Position numbers and translations under genes: made by a program. From Nothopassalora personata (taxonomy: Eukaryota > Ascomycota > Dothideomycetes > Mycosphaerellales > Mycosphaerellaceae): a stretch of 64,000 nt of DNA. The stretch is taken from assembly GCA_033816765.1 (NCBI GenBank), contig CM066290.1, positions 62,001 to 126,000 on the forward strand. The letters run 5' to 3'. Shown here one piece after another: positions 63,650 to 64,000 of this stretch (its first letter is position 1; each line of letters opens with the position of its first letter). The notes under the pieces were generated by a model. That model saw only the letters and a program-made list of their open reading frames with translations, made no database searches and had not been told where the DNA came from.

Positions 63650-64000
63650 CGATAGGAGACCGATAGAGTAAACCGGGAATACCCGCCCCTAGTAAAGCAA
63701 GTAGAGCCCGACGACCTTAGACCGCGAACGATGCTATTAATGCCTTAGCTACTTATATAGGTAACGATACCCTTAAGGTTAGTAAGCTAGAATACTACTA
63801 TAGCGACCGAGACAAGTTCGACACTTAGGTCTCTTAGATAGACATATACTTCTTGTTTAACTCTATGCCTAAGAACCTTAAGCCTATCTTTACTACTACC
63901 TTTTTAAGAGGACGAGCATAGCATTAGGTTAAACCATTCCTTAGGAAATACCTAGATAGTAACGGAGAAGACAATACCGACGGAATCTTTAGGTTATATA
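63650..64000 (+). pseudogene. gag relic R3b, cut by the window end
   Basis: The start of a RIP-damaged Gag parallels 36870 onward and the intact Gag at 53850 (RDKFDT, then FLRGRA). It is truncated by the end of the sequence. Confidence 0.7.

Overview
This window looks like a repeat-rich chromosome segment of a filamentous ascomycete, probably a dothideomycete. About 9 kb of ordinary fungal genes (26.1-35.15 kb) sit between two large blocks of nested transposons. The blocks carry the mark of repeat-induced point mutation (RIP): CpA/TpG dinucleotides are scarce, TpA is abundant, and old reading frames are broken mainly by TAG/TAA where CAG, CAA or TGG is expected. RIP is a Pezizomycotina process. 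The gene island shows no such bias.

Layout. 1-17.6 kb: copy A (+ strand) of a giant Ty3-type LTR element killed by RIP. An intact, un-mutated Ty3 chromovirus (element 1, 452-6767) is inserted in its gag, and a clean solo LTR (10659-11006) in its pol. 17.6-26.1 kb: a second Ty3 relic, an unclassified repeat (R5) and copia relics. 26.1-35.15 kb: gene island with a methyltransferase-like gene, a divergent isovaleryl-CoA dehydrogenase / methylcrotonyl-CoA carboxylase beta pair (consecutive-pathway enzymes of mitochondrial leucine breakdown) and a secreted metallo-beta-lactamase-fold protein. 35.2-40.7 kb: a Tc1/mariner relic, a RIP-damaged gag relic, and element 2, a young deletion derivative of an LTR element with identical LTRs. 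40.7-52.5 kb: copy B of the giant element, inverted relative to A and with both LTRs. 52.5-62.5 kb: R5 copies, split by intact element 3 (53455-60332, Ty3 chromovirus), and the 3' end of a third giant-element copy. 62.5-64 kb: a copia gag relic and another RIP-damaged LTR-gag of the element 3 family.

Most unusual content. (i) The giant element carries three reading frames: gag-protease, reverse transcriptase-integrase, and a third frame of about 1,000 codons that I cannot assign. A 26-bp perfect palindrome recurs in the LTR and ahead of the second and third frames, each time roughly 300-400 bp upstream. (ii) Elements 2 and 3, and one relic, carry an antisense cysteine-rich reading frame just inside the 3' LTR. 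(iii) Element 1 has a textbook -1 ribosomal frameshift signal, while element 3 joins gag and pol by an ATGA stop/start overlap. (iv) In all three young LTR families the sequence next to the 5' LTR is complementary to a site inside the LTR, as expected for Tf1-type self-priming. (v) Empty target sites for three insertions are preserved in paralogous repeats in the same window, which fixes element ends and target-site duplications.

No rRNA, tRNA or CRISPR was recognised. Everything was read by eye, so coordinates of degraded relics are approximate.
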